NCBI GenBank assembly: GCA_029941865.1
Contig: JAPYTO010000010.1
Coordinates: 1 to 61,925 of the forward strand
Length of the DNA stretch: 61,925 bases
Direction of reading: 5' to 3'
DNA from: Fuerstiella sp.
Lineage (GTDB): Bacteria; Planctomycetota; Planctomycetia; Planctomycetales; Planctomycetaceae
Part shown: positions 46,516 to 56,149 of the stretch, piece after piece
How the letters are laid out: every line of letters starts with the position of its first letter
Position numbering within the stretch: position 1 is the stretch's first letter
Notes under the pieces: generated by a model
Told to the model about the DNA's origin: nothing
The model's database searches: none
The model's input: only the letters and a program-made list of their open reading frames with translations
Program-made: the position numbers and the translations under genes

Positions 46516-47295
46516 ATGAAAGTTGCGTTATTCATTCCCTGTTATGTCGACCAGTTCTATCCGCAGGTCGGTATGGCCACGGTGAAATTGCTGGAACACT
46601 TTGGTGTGGAACACGAATTCCCGGAAGCACAAACGTGCTGCGGGCAACCGATGGCGAATTCCGGTTGCATGCCCGAAGCGAAGCCGCTGGCCCTGAAGTT
46701 TGTCGATGTCTTCGATGGGTATGACTATATTGTGGCACCGTCCGGCAGTTGTGTATCGATGGTGCGCAATCACTACGAGGCGTTTTTTGACGAAACCGCC
46801 GAACGCGAAAACGCCGTCCGCTCACGTACGCTGGAGCTCTCGGAATTCCTTGTGAACGTGCTGAAGGTCGATCGGATCGAAGGGCGGTTCGCCCATCAGG
46901 TGGGAATTCACCAGAGTTGCCACGGTTTGCGGGAACTGCGTCTGGGCCCGTCTTCGGAAGTCATGACCGAAATTCCGGGCCTGATGACAGATCTTCTGAG
47001 CGGTCTGGAGGGAATCTCGTTCTCAAAACTTCAACGCGAGGATGAGTGTTGTGGCTTCGGGGGCACGTTTGCGGTCGCCGAGGAAGCGGTTTCCTGCATG
47101 ATGGGAGAAGACCGAATTCGCGACCATCTCGACTCCGGAACCAGGGTGTTGACCGCTGGCGACATGTCCTGCCTGATGCATCTTGACGGCATTATCTGTC
47201 GCCGGAAGCAGGACATCAGAGTCATGCACTTCGCCGAAATTCTGGCGGAAGCGATCGGGAACGGTGGCAGCGCCGCCGCCGCTGCCGCACAGTGA
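46516..47295 (+). CDS. LutA/YkgE-type CCG-domain iron-sulphur oxidoreductase subunit
   Basis: Subunit of the LutABC-type L-lactate oxidising complex, or a related CCG-domain protein. Seen: 259 aa; two cysteine-rich CCG motifs, CCGQPMANSG near residue 35 and CCGFGGTFAV near residue 178, each preceded by a single Cys in FIPCYVD and HQSCHG. This two-CCG layout is that of LutA/YkgE. LutB and LutC, normally adjacent, are absent in this window; the neighbours are an enolase-superfamily gene and an exported protein of unknown function. Inference: it may pair with LutB/LutC encoded elsewhere to oxidise lactate to pyruvate. Confidence 0.88.
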   Translation: MKVALFIPCYVDQFYPQVGMATVKLLEHFGVEHEFPEAQTCCGQPMANSGCMPEAKPLALKFVDVFDGYDYIVAPSGSCVSMVRNHYEAFFDETAERENAVRSRTLELSEFLVNVLKVDRIEGRFAHQVGIHQSCHGLRELRLGPSSEVMTEIPGLMTDLLSGLEGISFSKLQREDECCGFGGTFAVAEEAVSCMMGEDRIRDHLDSGTRVLTAGDMSCLMHLDGIICRRKQDIRVMHFAEILAEAIGNGGSAAAAAAQ

Positions 47296-47522
47296 TTCTC
47301 AATCCGCATGAAGACTTTCGGCATAATCTGCCGAATGTGGCCGGGCTGTCAGGGATAACGCTGCAATGTCGGCCCTCACGGCGTTCAGGCTGCGCCAGAC
47401 CGTCCACCGGGCCCACAATTTCTATTGACCCAATCTGAGGTTCACCGCTATTTTTGCCAGCTGATTCTCAATTCTCAGTGGTTTTCGAATCCACACTCAC
47501 CTGTTTCAGCAACCATCCCGTC

Positions 47523-48629
47523 ATGTTGCGGCTGGTCATCCTTGTTGCGATCTTCGCACTGAACGGCAATCTGCTGTCGTCTGACGAGTTGCCGTTGCGC
47601 GAAAAAGCAGATAACGAACACACGCTGCTGGTGTTGAATTCCGGTCGCGTCGTGAGTGGACAATTGACGCCCCGCACTGGTGGCTACGACGTGCAATTGC
47701 CGGCCGGGCGAATGTTTGTGGCCAGTGAGCAGGTGCGATTTCAGGCGAGGAATATGGACGACGCCTATCGGCTAATGAGAAGCTCCCTGCGCGAACGCAC
47801 GCCGAATACTCACATGGAACTTGCCAAATGGTGCCTGGCAAACAGGATGCCCGAAAAAGCTCGCAGTGAAGTTCTTGATGCACTCCATCTGGACCCCAAT
47901 CGGGATGAAGCAAAGCGGATGCTGGAGGCGCTTGTTCGTGAGCAACACAGGGCGACTCCGCGACAGGTGCCCCGCAACGGTAGAACGTCAATCGATAAGG
48001 TAGCGCTCAATAACCCCGGTATGATGCCCGAACGTCGATCGCTCGGTGGCCTGCCGAAGTCTCTGGCCAGAACGTTTACCCAAACTGTTCAGCCGATTGT
48101 AGTGAACAAGTGCGGTAATGCTCGATGCCATGGTGCGAGACAGCATACGTTTGCCGTCGTTTCGATCAGGAGCGGTTCAACATCGCGGATCGCGGAGCAG
48201 AATCTGGCTGCCGTGCTGAATCAAATTGACATGGCTAATCCAGCGCAGAGTCCCTTATTGAATGCCACAAGAGGCGCGCACGGAGGCGCTCGAGACCTGT
48301 TGTTTTCAGGGCAAAGTGGCGGACGTCAGGCAGAAGCCTTAAGAAAATGGGTGGCTGACGTTGCTCGCGAAATCTCACCATCGTCAGTTCGCCCGGCACG
48401 GGATACGCGGGCTGATCAATCGAAAACGACAGATGTCACGGCTACGGACTTCGCATTGCCGGGGGAAGAAACAGTGGACTCTCTTAAGCGCCACAGGACA
48501 GTACAGAACCGGAAATTCGTTCGAGACGCGGTGGTCGCCACGCGGCACGATGATTTTGATCCGAACATCTTCAATCGGCGATATCACAAGTCGACGACGG
48601 AGAACGCGAGTCGGATCGGCAATGAGTAA
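47523..48629 (+). CDS. Exported protein with cytochrome-type CxxCH-like motif
   Basis: Function unknown. Seen: 368 aa from ATG 47523; a longer frame to 47454 is rejected. N-terminal hydrophobic segment (LRLVILVAIFALNGN) acts as signal or anchor. The first part (residues about 40-85) has beta-rich repeats; residues about 95-140 look like a TPR-type helical region (LAKWCLANRMPEKARSEVL). A later CGNARCHG has the spacing C-x4-C-H rather than C-x2-C-H, so a heme c site is doubtful, although it resembles the degenerate cytochrome motifs of planctomycete exported proteins. Arg/Ser-rich C-terminus. Confidence 0.65.
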   Translation: MLRLVILVAIFALNGNLLSSDELPLREKADNEHTLLVLNSGRVVSGQLTPRTGGYDVQLPAGRMFVASEQVRFQARNMDDAYRLMRSSLRERTPNTHMELAKWCLANRMPEKARSEVLDALHLDPNRDEAKRMLEALVREQHRATPRQVPRNGRTSIDKVALNNPGMMPERRSLGGLPKSLARTFTQTVQPIVVNKCGNARCHGARQHTFAVVSIRSGSTSRIAEQNLAAVLNQIDMANPAQSPLLNATRGAHGGARDLLFSGQSGGRQAEALRKWVADVAREISPSSVRPARDTRADQSKTTDVTATDFALPGEETVDSLKRHRTVQNRKFVRDAVVATRHDDFDPNIFNRRYHKSTTENASRIGNE

Positions 48630-48860
48630 GAATCAGGAATGAGATATCCGTGATAATTCGATGTTTTGCCACAGCGTGGCACTGGAACGGCCGGGATGGG
48701 CGTGATTTTGAGACGAATTAATAATGACATTCGCGAGTTGGGCATCTGGCTCCTCGCGCATGACGGGACCGGCAGAAGTGCCAGTCATACACAAGTGACA
48801 CTTAATGAACGAACCCTGCTTACCGGCTTTCGTTCGAATGAATATCGTGGAGGAGCTGCG

Positions 48861-49952
48861 ATGAGTTTTCGCTGGCATGTTATCGTCACCCTGTTGCTGA
48901 TCACCGGAGCCACGGGTTGCTCCAGATTTCGTGAAATGACTCGTCGCGACTACGCACTGCTGCGAGATCCGTTTATCAACCGGTTTGGTGCCGGAGACGA
49001 AATCGCTGATGCTGCCACGCCGTTCAGCGACGCGGCGGGACGTGTCTCGATCGATGACACTTCGACAGCAGCGGCGAACTACGGTGTCCTTGCCGAATTC
49101 GACACTGCAGAGGTGCCGTTCGGACCATCTGCCGGCGACAGAAGGCTGGACGAAATTCGAGTGGGGGGTGACATCGCGGGTACAAGCGGACCTTCGCTCT
49201 CGGATTTCATCGGGAAGCGACCTGAGTCGTCACAGACAGCAATGTTGCCGGAACTTAAGTACCCTGAAGCTCGGGGTAACGCCGAGGGCTTTGGAGCTTT
49301 CGCTGAGCAAGGGACGGCGGCTACCGCACGAAACATTGCAGCCGGCGCAATCAATGACAACTTTACGGTCTGGGCTTCCTCACAGAATGAGGAATGGAGC
49401 AACCGTGCCGGGCAGTCTGTCTCCACGCACATCCAACAGGTCAGTCAGGTGTTGAATACGACGACGACTGCTGATGATGATGACTTGCCGAGCCTGCCGT
49501 CGCTGGACTCTGGCACGATCCAATCACGTGCGGACGACACCGCCACTCCATTGATTCGGCCAGCGGCACAAAATTTCGTGTCCGGTGCTCAGGAGACTTC
49601 GATGCATCCGCCGGTCGGCCGTGGAAATCCCTTTGCCAACACAGCGTCGCGAATCAACGCTCGAACGCTACCACAGCCGCAAGTGCCGGTTTTCGATGTC
49701 CCTGCGGCGACGGCGAACACAGCTGCAAACTTTGACATGAAGCAACCACCGCAGCCTCCCGTAATTAACGCGGCCGCTCCGAAATCCGCCGACGCTATCA
49801 ATCCGTTTGCCGAGTTTGATCAGGCGAAGAGTCTCGGGATGGATCCGTTCGCTGCCGCCGCAGACAAAACGAATCCAGCGTCCCGTGCTCCGGTGGATTC
49901 GACCTTCCGCTTTGACACGGGCTGGAAACCATCCAACCTCGAGCGTCCGTAG
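48861..49952 (+). CDS. Lipoprotein of unknown function
   Basis: Not recognised. Seen: 363 aa from ATG 48861, which has GGAGGAG (48849-48855) at good spacing; a longer upstream frame is rejected. Lipoprotein signal: VIVTLLLITGATGC, with the lipobox Cys near residue 19. The mature part is rich in Ala, Pro, Asn, Thr and Ser with short acidic segments and low secondary-structure complexity, as in cell-wall or surface-linking lipoproteins. Contains repeated short NPFA units near residues about 254 and 312. Followed by the convergent DUF1552 gene. Confidence 0.7.
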   Translation: MSFRWHVIVTLLLITGATGCSRFREMTRRDYALLRDPFINRFGAGDEIADAATPFSDAAGRVSIDDTSTAAANYGVLAEFDTAEVPFGPSAGDRRLDEIRVGGDIAGTSGPSLSDFIGKRPESSQTAMLPELKYPEARGNAEGFGAFAEQGTAATARNIAAGAINDNFTVWASSQNEEWSNRAGQSVSTHIQQVSQVLNTTTTADDDDLPSLPSLDSGTIQSRADDTATPLIRPAAQNFVSGAQETSMHPPVGRGNPFANTASRINARTLPQPQVPVFDVPAATANTAANFDMKQPPQPPVINAAAPKSADAINPFAEFDQAKSLGMDPFAAAADKTNPASRAPVDSTFRFDTGWKPSNLERP

Positions 49953-50038
49953 CGGGATACCAATGGCAGCTGACCGCGTACTGCCCTGATTAGACAGCCG
50001 AAACGGTCCACGCGAGCGCGGTGAACCGCATCGCCTGG

Positions 50039-51367
50039 CTATGAGAGATCCATTGGTTTCGTGCTGTCGCCGAGTTCGCCGATGTCAGCACCGACGCGCT
50101 GAGCCATCGCCACAAGCAGGTTATTTAGTGGCGTCTCATTGGGATTTTGCACGACACGGCCAGTTTGGACACTGCCGCCGCCGCGGCCGGCCACGACAAT
50201 TGGCAAGTCGTGGTGGTTGTGCCGGTTGCCATCCGAAATCGCGCTGCCGTACAGAATCATGCTGTTGTCCAGCAGATTGCTGTCGCCTTCCTGCACGGCC
50301 TTCATGCGTGTGAGGAAGTCAGAAAACTGCTGAACCAGGAAGTGATCAATTCGGGCAATCTGCTTCACTTTGTCTTCATCATTGCGATGGTGTGACAGCT
50401 GGTGGTGACCGCTCTTTACGTCGACTTCGCGGTAGGTACGATTGCAACCGGCGTCACCAACCATGAACGTGGCAATCCTTGTCGAATCCGTCTGAAATGA
50501 CAGCAACATGATGTCGTACATCAGTCGCAGGTGTTCCGACAGTTCGGCCGGCACTCCGGCGGGAAGGTTCACGTCAGGAATCTCCTGGGGCCGAAGATGG
50601 TTGGCTCGATCAATTCGCTGTTCGACTTCTCGCACGCTGGTAAAGTACTCTTCGAGTTTTCGTCGGTCAGTGCCGCCGAGCCTCCCCTGCAGCCGCGCGG
50701 CGTCTTCTGAGACGAAGTCCAGAATACTCTTACGGAAACGCCGGCGGCGTTCCTGTGTTGCAGCGGCTTCCCGGCTGCCAAAGATTCTTTCGAACGCCAG
50801 TCGCGGATTGATTTCCTTCGCTGTTGGTGTGTTCGGCGACTTCCAGCTGATGTTCGTGGAATACGCGCAGCTGTAACCCGAGTCACAGTTACCGGAGTTT
50901 CGCCCTCGTTCGATTCCCAATTCCAATGATGGCAACCGCGTGCGATCGCCAATCAGCTTCGCGGCGGCCTGGTCGGCAGAGATGCCGACCTCGATGTCCG
51001 CACCGGACGTTTTTCTTGGTTGTGCGCCTGTCAGAAACGCACTGGCGTTGCGCGCGTGATCGCCGCCACCGTCTCCATTGGCGCGGGCGTGGTTCTGAGT
51101 CAGTCCGGTCATCAGCAGCAGATCGTTTTTATGTGACTGCAACGGTTTGAGCGTGTCGCCCAGTTCAAAGTCCGCGCCTTCACCGGTCGGCTTCCAGCGA
51201 TCCATGATCGCACCGTTTGGAAAAAAGACAAACGCCATCCGCGTAGGCGACGTCGCTGCGGTCGGCGCTGCCGCTGAAGCCGAATGCATGATGTCGAGCA
51301 TTGGCAGCGCGAGAGCAGTGCCGGTACCGCGAAGGACGGTTCTACGATTAATGTGAACTGACGTCAT
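50039..51367 (-). CDS. DUF1552-family exported protein
   Basis: DUF1552 proteins are usually encoded beside DUF1592-type cytochrome proteins in planctomycetes and may act with them; function unproven. Seen: 442 aa; N-terminal RRTVLRGTG twin-arginine motif with hydrophobic ALALPMLDIM, then the family segments FFPNGAIMDRW, LLLMTGLTQNHARA and SAFLTGAQPRKT. Late motif DLPIVVAGRGGG typical of the family. It follows the DUF1592 gene on the same strand (107-bp gap), so both are probably one transcript. Confidence 0.93.
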   Translation of the reverse strand: MTSVHINRRTVLRGTGTALALPMLDIMHSASAAAPTAATSPTRMAFVFFPNGAIMDRWKPTGEGADFELGDTLKPLQSHKNDLLLMTGLTQNHARANGDGGGDHARNASAFLTGAQPRKTSGADIEVGISADQAAAKLIGDRTRLPSLELGIERGRNSGNCDSGYSCAYSTNISWKSPNTPTAKEINPRLAFERIFGSREAAATQERRRRFRKSILDFVSEDAARLQGRLGGTDRRKLEEYFTSVREVEQRIDRANHLRPQEIPDVNLPAGVPAELSEHLRLMYDIMLLSFQTDSTRIATFMVGDAGCNRTYREVDVKSGHHQLSHHRNDEDKVKQIARIDHFLVQQFSDFLTRMKAVQEGDSNLLDNSMILYGSAISDGNRHNHHDLPIVVAGRGGGSVQTGRVVQNPNETPLNNLLVAMAQRVGADIGELGDSTKPMDLS

Positions 51368-51474
51368 GGTGATGTCTTACCTGAATTTGAAAACCGATGG
51401 GGATTCGGCCAGCCGATGTGGCTGTGGGTGAGATAACGCTTCAATTTCCAACGTGTTTTGACGAGGAAGGTCGG

Positions 51475-54375
51475 CTACTTTTGTGTGATTGGCGTGGTCG
51501 CCGCACGCTTCTTTAAGAAGGGATCGGAAAGAACAATGGCCTCAACCAGCGCTGAAAACCGATGGCCACGTTTGTGCAGCACTTCCAGACATTGATCAAC
51601 GGTACATTTGTCATAATACTCGGCCCCACGACCGATTGCGTAAACTAACATTTTCTCAGACATTGTGCGAAAGAAATCTCCTCGGCGGTTCCGCACGATT
51701 GAAATCAGTTCCAGCGGCCCGTCGAACGCCTCGCCTGACGGCAGGTTGCCCGAGGCGTCGATTGTTTTGCCGTCCTCCATCGTTCGCCACTGTCCGATAG
51801 CGTTGAAGTTCTCGAATCCCAGACCGAGTGGATCCATCAGTTTGTGACAAGCGGCGCAACCTGGATCTTCACGATGCTTCGCGAGTTGTTCCCGCAATGT
51901 CGCGTCCGGTGCAGCCTGTGTTGTTTCTTCCAGATCGGGGACACCCGGCGGTGGTGGCGGTGGTGCTTCGCCAAAAATGTTTTCCATGATCCACTTGCCT
52001 CGTTTGACCGGGCTGGTGCGACCGGGATTGGACGTCAGCGTCAGAATACTGGCATGAGTCAGTACGCCGGAGCGGTTTGTGCCGGCCAGTGACACTCGCT
52101 CAAATTCGTCCGTCTTGACTCCTTTAATGCCATAGTGTTCCGCCAGACGTTTGTTGACAAAGGTAAAGTCAGCCGACAGCAGATCTTCAATGCTGCGGTC
52201 CTCCCGCATGACCGTTCGAAACAGCAGTTCTGTTTCCCGTCGCATGTCGACCTTCAGTTCGTTGTTGAAGGACTTGAAAATGTCGGTGTTCGGACTGACC
52301 TCCTCCAGATTTCGCAGGTTAAGCCACTGCGCCGCAAAGTTGTCGACCAACGCCTCGGCACGATCGTCCTGCAGCATTCTGTGTATCTGCTGCCGCAACG
52401 TTTCCGGTTTTCCCAACTCGTCTCGTCCAGCCAATGCGAACAGTTCATCGTCCGGCATACTGCTCCACAGAAAGTACGACAACCGCGACGCTAACTCGAA
52501 GTCATCCAGTCGCCGCTCCGACTGACCAGGCTCGGGCTCACGTTCCAGGCGAAACAGAAAGTCCGGAGCGACCAGCATCGCCTGCAAAGCCATTGACAGC
52601 CCCACCTCATAGGTTTCTCCCATTTCGTCGACAGTCATCCGAACCAGAGCTGCGTACCGGTTCAACTGTTCCTCCGTCACCGGCCGCCGAAATGCTCTGT
52701 CAAGAATTGGCCGCAGCACCAGTCGCGCGGCCGCCGTCACGTCAAGATTGTCTCCGGGGCGGGCCGTGACAAAGCGTTTGTGAACCTCTGTGTAGGCGAC
52801 AATTCCGTCGCCGATAGGGCCGTGGACTGCAATACTGTGAACAGCAAAGTTGCGATCCTCGCCGGCCTCGGGATCATACGCATCATTCAGAAAGGCAGTT
52901 GCCAGCCTGACATTCCCGGCATCCAACCGGACACGATGCTGAAACGTTTCGTTCGTCCTGTCTTTCTGCACATCAAATTCGCCCAGCAATTCTTTTCCAT
53001 GTCGAAGTGCAAATCTGGCCCTTTCCTTATCCATCTGTGTGGCACTGGCGACGACGAGAATTTCATAGTCGCCCGTTGCCGGAAGATCAAAGGTGCCAAA
53101 TATTTCGCCAGCTGACACCAACCACCGGGAGTCTCCCGACATGCGGCCCCCCTGCAGTTGGTCGGCAGTTGTCGTAAACGATAGCGGTTTCGAATAGTCG
53201 GTCGTGTCGATGACTGCAGCGGCGACCTCTTCGGCCGCATTCAGATATTTTTCAAGCAGCAACGGTGGCAACGACAATACGTCACCGATGTTGTCAAATC
53301 CTTCGCCAACATCATCGGCAGGGAAGTCGGCGGCGGGCAGCAGATCAATGCCGAACAGATCCTGGACGGTATTGTTGTATTCCGTCCGATTCAGACGCTG
53401 AACCGTGGGGCGACCGGGATTGTAAACCAGGTCGCAATCGAAGTTATGCAATTCGTCGTAGAGAAACTCTGCGACCTTCTGCTGTTCGTCCAGCGGAGGA
53501 GAAGGGTCGTGATCCGCCGGCGGCATGGCACCGGCATTAATCATTCGATAAACGCGTTGCCAGGTTTTTCGTTCCGATAGCAACTGGTCGACGGACTGCA
53601 GTCGGTGAACCGAAATGCCGCCCTCCTGAGTGTCCGCACCGTGGCAGTCAGTGCAGTAGCTGTTAAGAAACGGCAGGATCAGGTGCTGCAGCGTTTCCGT
53701 GCGTGCGGCTTTTTGTTCTGCCCGCTCCTGAGCTGCGATCTCCGCTGCACGGCTTTCTGCCACTGGTTTACGCAGACTCACGAGTATCGCATTAGACGTT
53801 CCATCCCCTTGTCCGATGCTCTGTGGGCTACCGGCGACGGTCTCGCTCCTCAGCACAAACCACAGCCCCATGAGCACCACACTCACCGTCATTACGCCGC
53901 CAAAACCAACCAGTACCGGCCGCCAATTCGAGGCTTCTGCTGCCACGCTGGAACCGGATGAAAGCTGCTTTGGGCGCATTGATCCAGACGCCAAAGGCAC
54001 GGCCGATTCCCGACTCGACGCAGATCGTTGTCGTGATTCAACAGCACGGAAATCCGATCTCTTGCCTGACGATTCTCTCCTGGTGCCGGCGGTCTCAGTC
54101 GCCACATCGCCGGAGGCCGTAGTTGTTCGGCGACGTGTCGGACGTGGAGAGTTGGCTTTCGATTTCGAGAGACGGATTTGCGCGTCGCAGCCGTCGGAAG
54201 GACAGCGCACGACCCGATCGAGAAATCGATCCTCAACTCGGAAACGAAATCCGCAGGCGGAACATTGAAAAGAAGACGTGGCGGGCAAATTTTGGCCAAT
54301 GGCAGTGCGGGGCAGGACGGTCGCATCATCGCTGCTGCAACGTTTGGGCTGCGACGGTTTGGAGAAAACGGACAC
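51475..54375 (-). CDS. DUF1592-type planctomycete cytochrome protein with N-terminal zinc ribbon
   Basis: Large exported protein with a c-type heme-like site. Seen: 966 aa, GTG start. Unusually, the first 150 residues carry a four-Cys zinc ribbon (C38, C41, C58, C63) and a long Arg/Ser-rich linker before a single transmembrane segment at 152-176. After it comes CTDCHG (C241, C244, H245), matching the PSCyt-type heme motif, then DUF1587, DUF1592, DUF1588, and DUF1585, with a second CAACHKLMDPLGLGFENF near 840-860. Known: most relatives have a simple signal peptide instead. Inference: the ribbon faces the cytosol and the rest the periplasm. Located upstream of DUF1552. Confidence 0.9.
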   Translation of the reverse strand: MSVFSKPSQPKRCSSDDATVLPRTAIGQNLPATSSFQCSACGFRFRVEDRFLDRVVRCPSDGCDAQIRLSKSKANSPRPTRRRTTTASGDVATETAGTRRESSGKRSDFRAVESRQRSASSRESAVPLASGSMRPKQLSSGSSVAAEASNWRPVLVGFGGVMTVSVVLMGLWFVLRSETVAGSPQSIGQGDGTSNAILVSLRKPVAESRAAEIAAQERAEQKAARTETLQHLILPFLNSYCTDCHGADTQEGGISVHRLQSVDQLLSERKTWQRVYRMINAGAMPPADHDPSPPLDEQQKVAEFLYDELHNFDCDLVYNPGRPTVQRLNRTEYNNTVQDLFGIDLLPAADFPADDVGEGFDNIGDVLSLPPLLLEKYLNAAEEVAAAVIDTTDYSKPLSFTTTADQLQGGRMSGDSRWLVSAGEIFGTFDLPATGDYEILVVASATQMDKERARFALRHGKELLGEFDVQKDRTNETFQHRVRLDAGNVRLATAFLNDAYDPEAGEDRNFAVHSIAVHGPIGDGIVAYTEVHKRFVTARPGDNLDVTAAARLVLRPILDRAFRRPVTEEQLNRYAALVRMTVDEMGETYEVGLSMALQAMLVAPDFLFRLEREPEPGQSERRLDDFELASRLSYFLWSSMPDDELFALAGRDELGKPETLRQQIHRMLQDDRAEALVDNFAAQWLNLRNLEEVSPNTDIFKSFNNELKVDMRRETELLFRTVMREDRSIEDLLSADFTFVNKRLAEHYGIKGVKTDEFERVSLAGTNRSGVLTHASILTLTSNPGRTSPVKRGKWIMENIFGEAPPPPPPGVPDLEETTQAAPDATLREQLAKHREDPGCAACHKLMDPLGLGFENFNAIGQWRTMEDGKTIDASGNLPSGEAFDGPLELISIVRNRRGDFFRTMSEKMLVYAIGRGAEYYDKCTVDQCLEVLHKRGHRFSALVEAIVLSDPFLKKRAATTPITQK

Positions 54376-54701
54376 GTTATTTACATTCTAGCGTACAGGA
54401 TGTTGTATTCCACCGCACTTATCGATGCGAAGTGCCATGCGCCTGGTCGAGGCCAACGGATTGCACCGATTGCACGGCTCATTTTGATGCCACACGTCAT
54501 CGGCTGGGCGCTCCTCGGTGGATGCCTGATTCGCCTGGATGCAATCAGCTCCGGCCGTTTTGAGGTCGGTGAGCTCGGTGGACGTCGAAGAACAAGCGGC
54601 CAGGATCGTCCCACAGCGTTGACGGGGGCGTTGCGAGGGCGACAATGGTTTCTGATTCGGTTTCTCGGATTCACGATTCTTACTGCCTGTAGCGGGGATG
54701 A
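54376..54701. other. Divergent promoter region
   Basis: 326 bases between the DUF1592 and ceramidase-like genes. No repeat or RNA gene was seen; both genes presumably start their transcripts here. Confidence 0.5.
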
Positions 54702-56141
54702 ATGGCAATGCGATATTCGGTATTCGTTCTGATGGTTCTTGTGGGCAGTCAGTGTCAGGCGGACGTTCTGCGGGGCGGTGCCGCAGCAATTGATATTACT
54801 CCGCAGAAACTGCCCGTTTCGATGACCGGCAGTTTTCAGGATCGCAAGGCCACCGGAGTGCACGACCGGCTTCACGCCAGAGGCCTGGTGCTGGCCGATG
54901 GCCGGACTAAAATTGCTTTTGTGATCATCGACAGCTGTCTGATTCCACGCGACATCCATGACAAGGCGAAGGAAATCGCGTCGCAGCGGACCGGTATTCC
55001 CACGTCCTGTATCCTGACCGCCGCTACTCATACTCACACCGCGCCGACAGCGTTAAAAGCGGCACAGTGTTCTCCCGATCCGCAGTACCTGGAGTACCTC
55101 ACAAAGCAGATTGCAGAAGCGGTTGTCGTCGCCAATGCCCGATTGCAGCCGGCTGAAATCGGATGGGGAGTGACCGCAGTACCCGATCAAATCAACAACC
55201 GACGCTGGTTTATCAAACCGGAGGCCATGACGGCGAATCCCTTCGGTCGTGCCGACGATCTGGTCCGTATGAATCCTCCTCGCGGATCAGATGTCCTGCT
55301 TCGACCGGCTGGCCCCGTCGATCCCGACGTGACGTTCCTGAGCGTCCGTTCGACAGACGGTACGGCCGTGTCGTTGCTGGCGAACTACGGGCTGCATTAC
55401 GTTGGCGGAATTGCTCCCGGGCAGCTGTCCGCCGACTATTTTGGCGAATTCGCGCGACAGATCAAAAGTCGGCTGAATGGTGGAGAGGATTTTGTCGGCA
55501 TCATGTCAAACGGAGCGAGTGGCGACGTTAACAACTACGATTTCCTCGATCCTCGCCCACGTGCCGCAAGCTATGAACGCATGGAAGCTGTCGCGGAGAT
55601 CGTTACGAATCGAGTTCACGGCGTGCACGGCGCCGTGCAGTTCAGCAGCGAAGCCGTGCTGCGGGCAAGTGAGCGAGAGATTGAACTGGCGGTGCGAAAA
55701 CCTGACGCGGCAGAGCTGAAACGAGCTCGCCAGCTGTTTGACAATGCGGCTGATCCCCTGCGGCTGAATATGGACGAGCTATATGCCCAGGAATCCATCC
55801 GACTGCACGAAGCCGATCCAGGTGTACGACTGAAACTGCAGACGTTTACTGTGGGTGACCTGGCGGTCGTCGCCATTCCCTGTGAAGTCTTTGCGGAAAT
55901 CGGGATAGAGATCAAACGTCGCAGTCCGTTCCCAACAACCTTCGTGATTGCACTGGCAAACGGATACAATGGTTACCTGCCAACGCCGCAGCAGCATGCT
56001 CTGGGCGGATACGAGACATGGCGATCGGGCTGGAGTTATCTGGAAACAGAGGCATCCACCACCATCACAGAAACGACAGTACAAATGCTGCAGTCACTTC
56101 GCGCCCAGCGAAATCAGAGTGCTGGATCTCAATCCGACTGA
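54702..56141 (+). CDS. Neutral/alkaline ceramidase N-terminal-domain family protein
   Basis: Exported protein of the neutral ceramidase (PF04734-like) family. Seen: 479 aa; signal peptide with core VFVLMVLVG and cleavage near CQA. The start GGAAAIDITPQ and the TAATHTHTAPTA motif, containing metal-binding His residues, are diagnostic of the family, and a LLANYGLHYVGG segment is also present. Planctomycetes have many such paralogues of unknown substrate; whether they act on ceramides is untested. The C-terminus ends in a Gln/Ser-rich tail. Convergent to the transporter gene. Confidence 0.88.
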   Translation: MAMRYSVFVLMVLVGSQCQADVLRGGAAAIDITPQKLPVSMTGSFQDRKATGVHDRLHARGLVLADGRTKIAFVIIDSCLIPRDIHDKAKEIASQRTGIPTSCILTAATHTHTAPTALKAAQCSPDPQYLEYLTKQIAEAVVVANARLQPAEIGWGVTAVPDQINNRRWFIKPEAMTANPFGRADDLVRMNPPRGSDVLLRPAGPVDPDVTFLSVRSTDGTAVSLLANYGLHYVGGIAPGQLSADYFGEFARQIKSRLNGGEDFVGIMSNGASGDVNNYDFLDPRPRAASYERMEAVAEIVTNRVHGVHGAVQFSSEAVLRASEREIELAVRKPDAAELKRARQLFDNAADPLRLNMDELYAQESIRLHEADPGVRLKLQTFTVGDLAVVAIPCEVFAEIGIEIKRRSPFPTTFVIALANGYNGYLPTPQQHALGGYETWRSGWSYLETEASTTITETTVQMLQSLRAQRNQSAGSQSD

Positions 56142-56149
56142 TGCTTCGT

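Noticed and set aside
48108..48133. Heme c binding site in the exported protein at 47523
   Set aside because: The residues read CGNARCHG, with four residues between the cysteines instead of two, so a standard CxxCH site is not present.
54381..55037. 218-residue minus-strand frame over the start of the ceramidase-like gene
   Set aside because: Overlaps a signal-peptide gene with diagnostic family motifs; no start site or homology seen.
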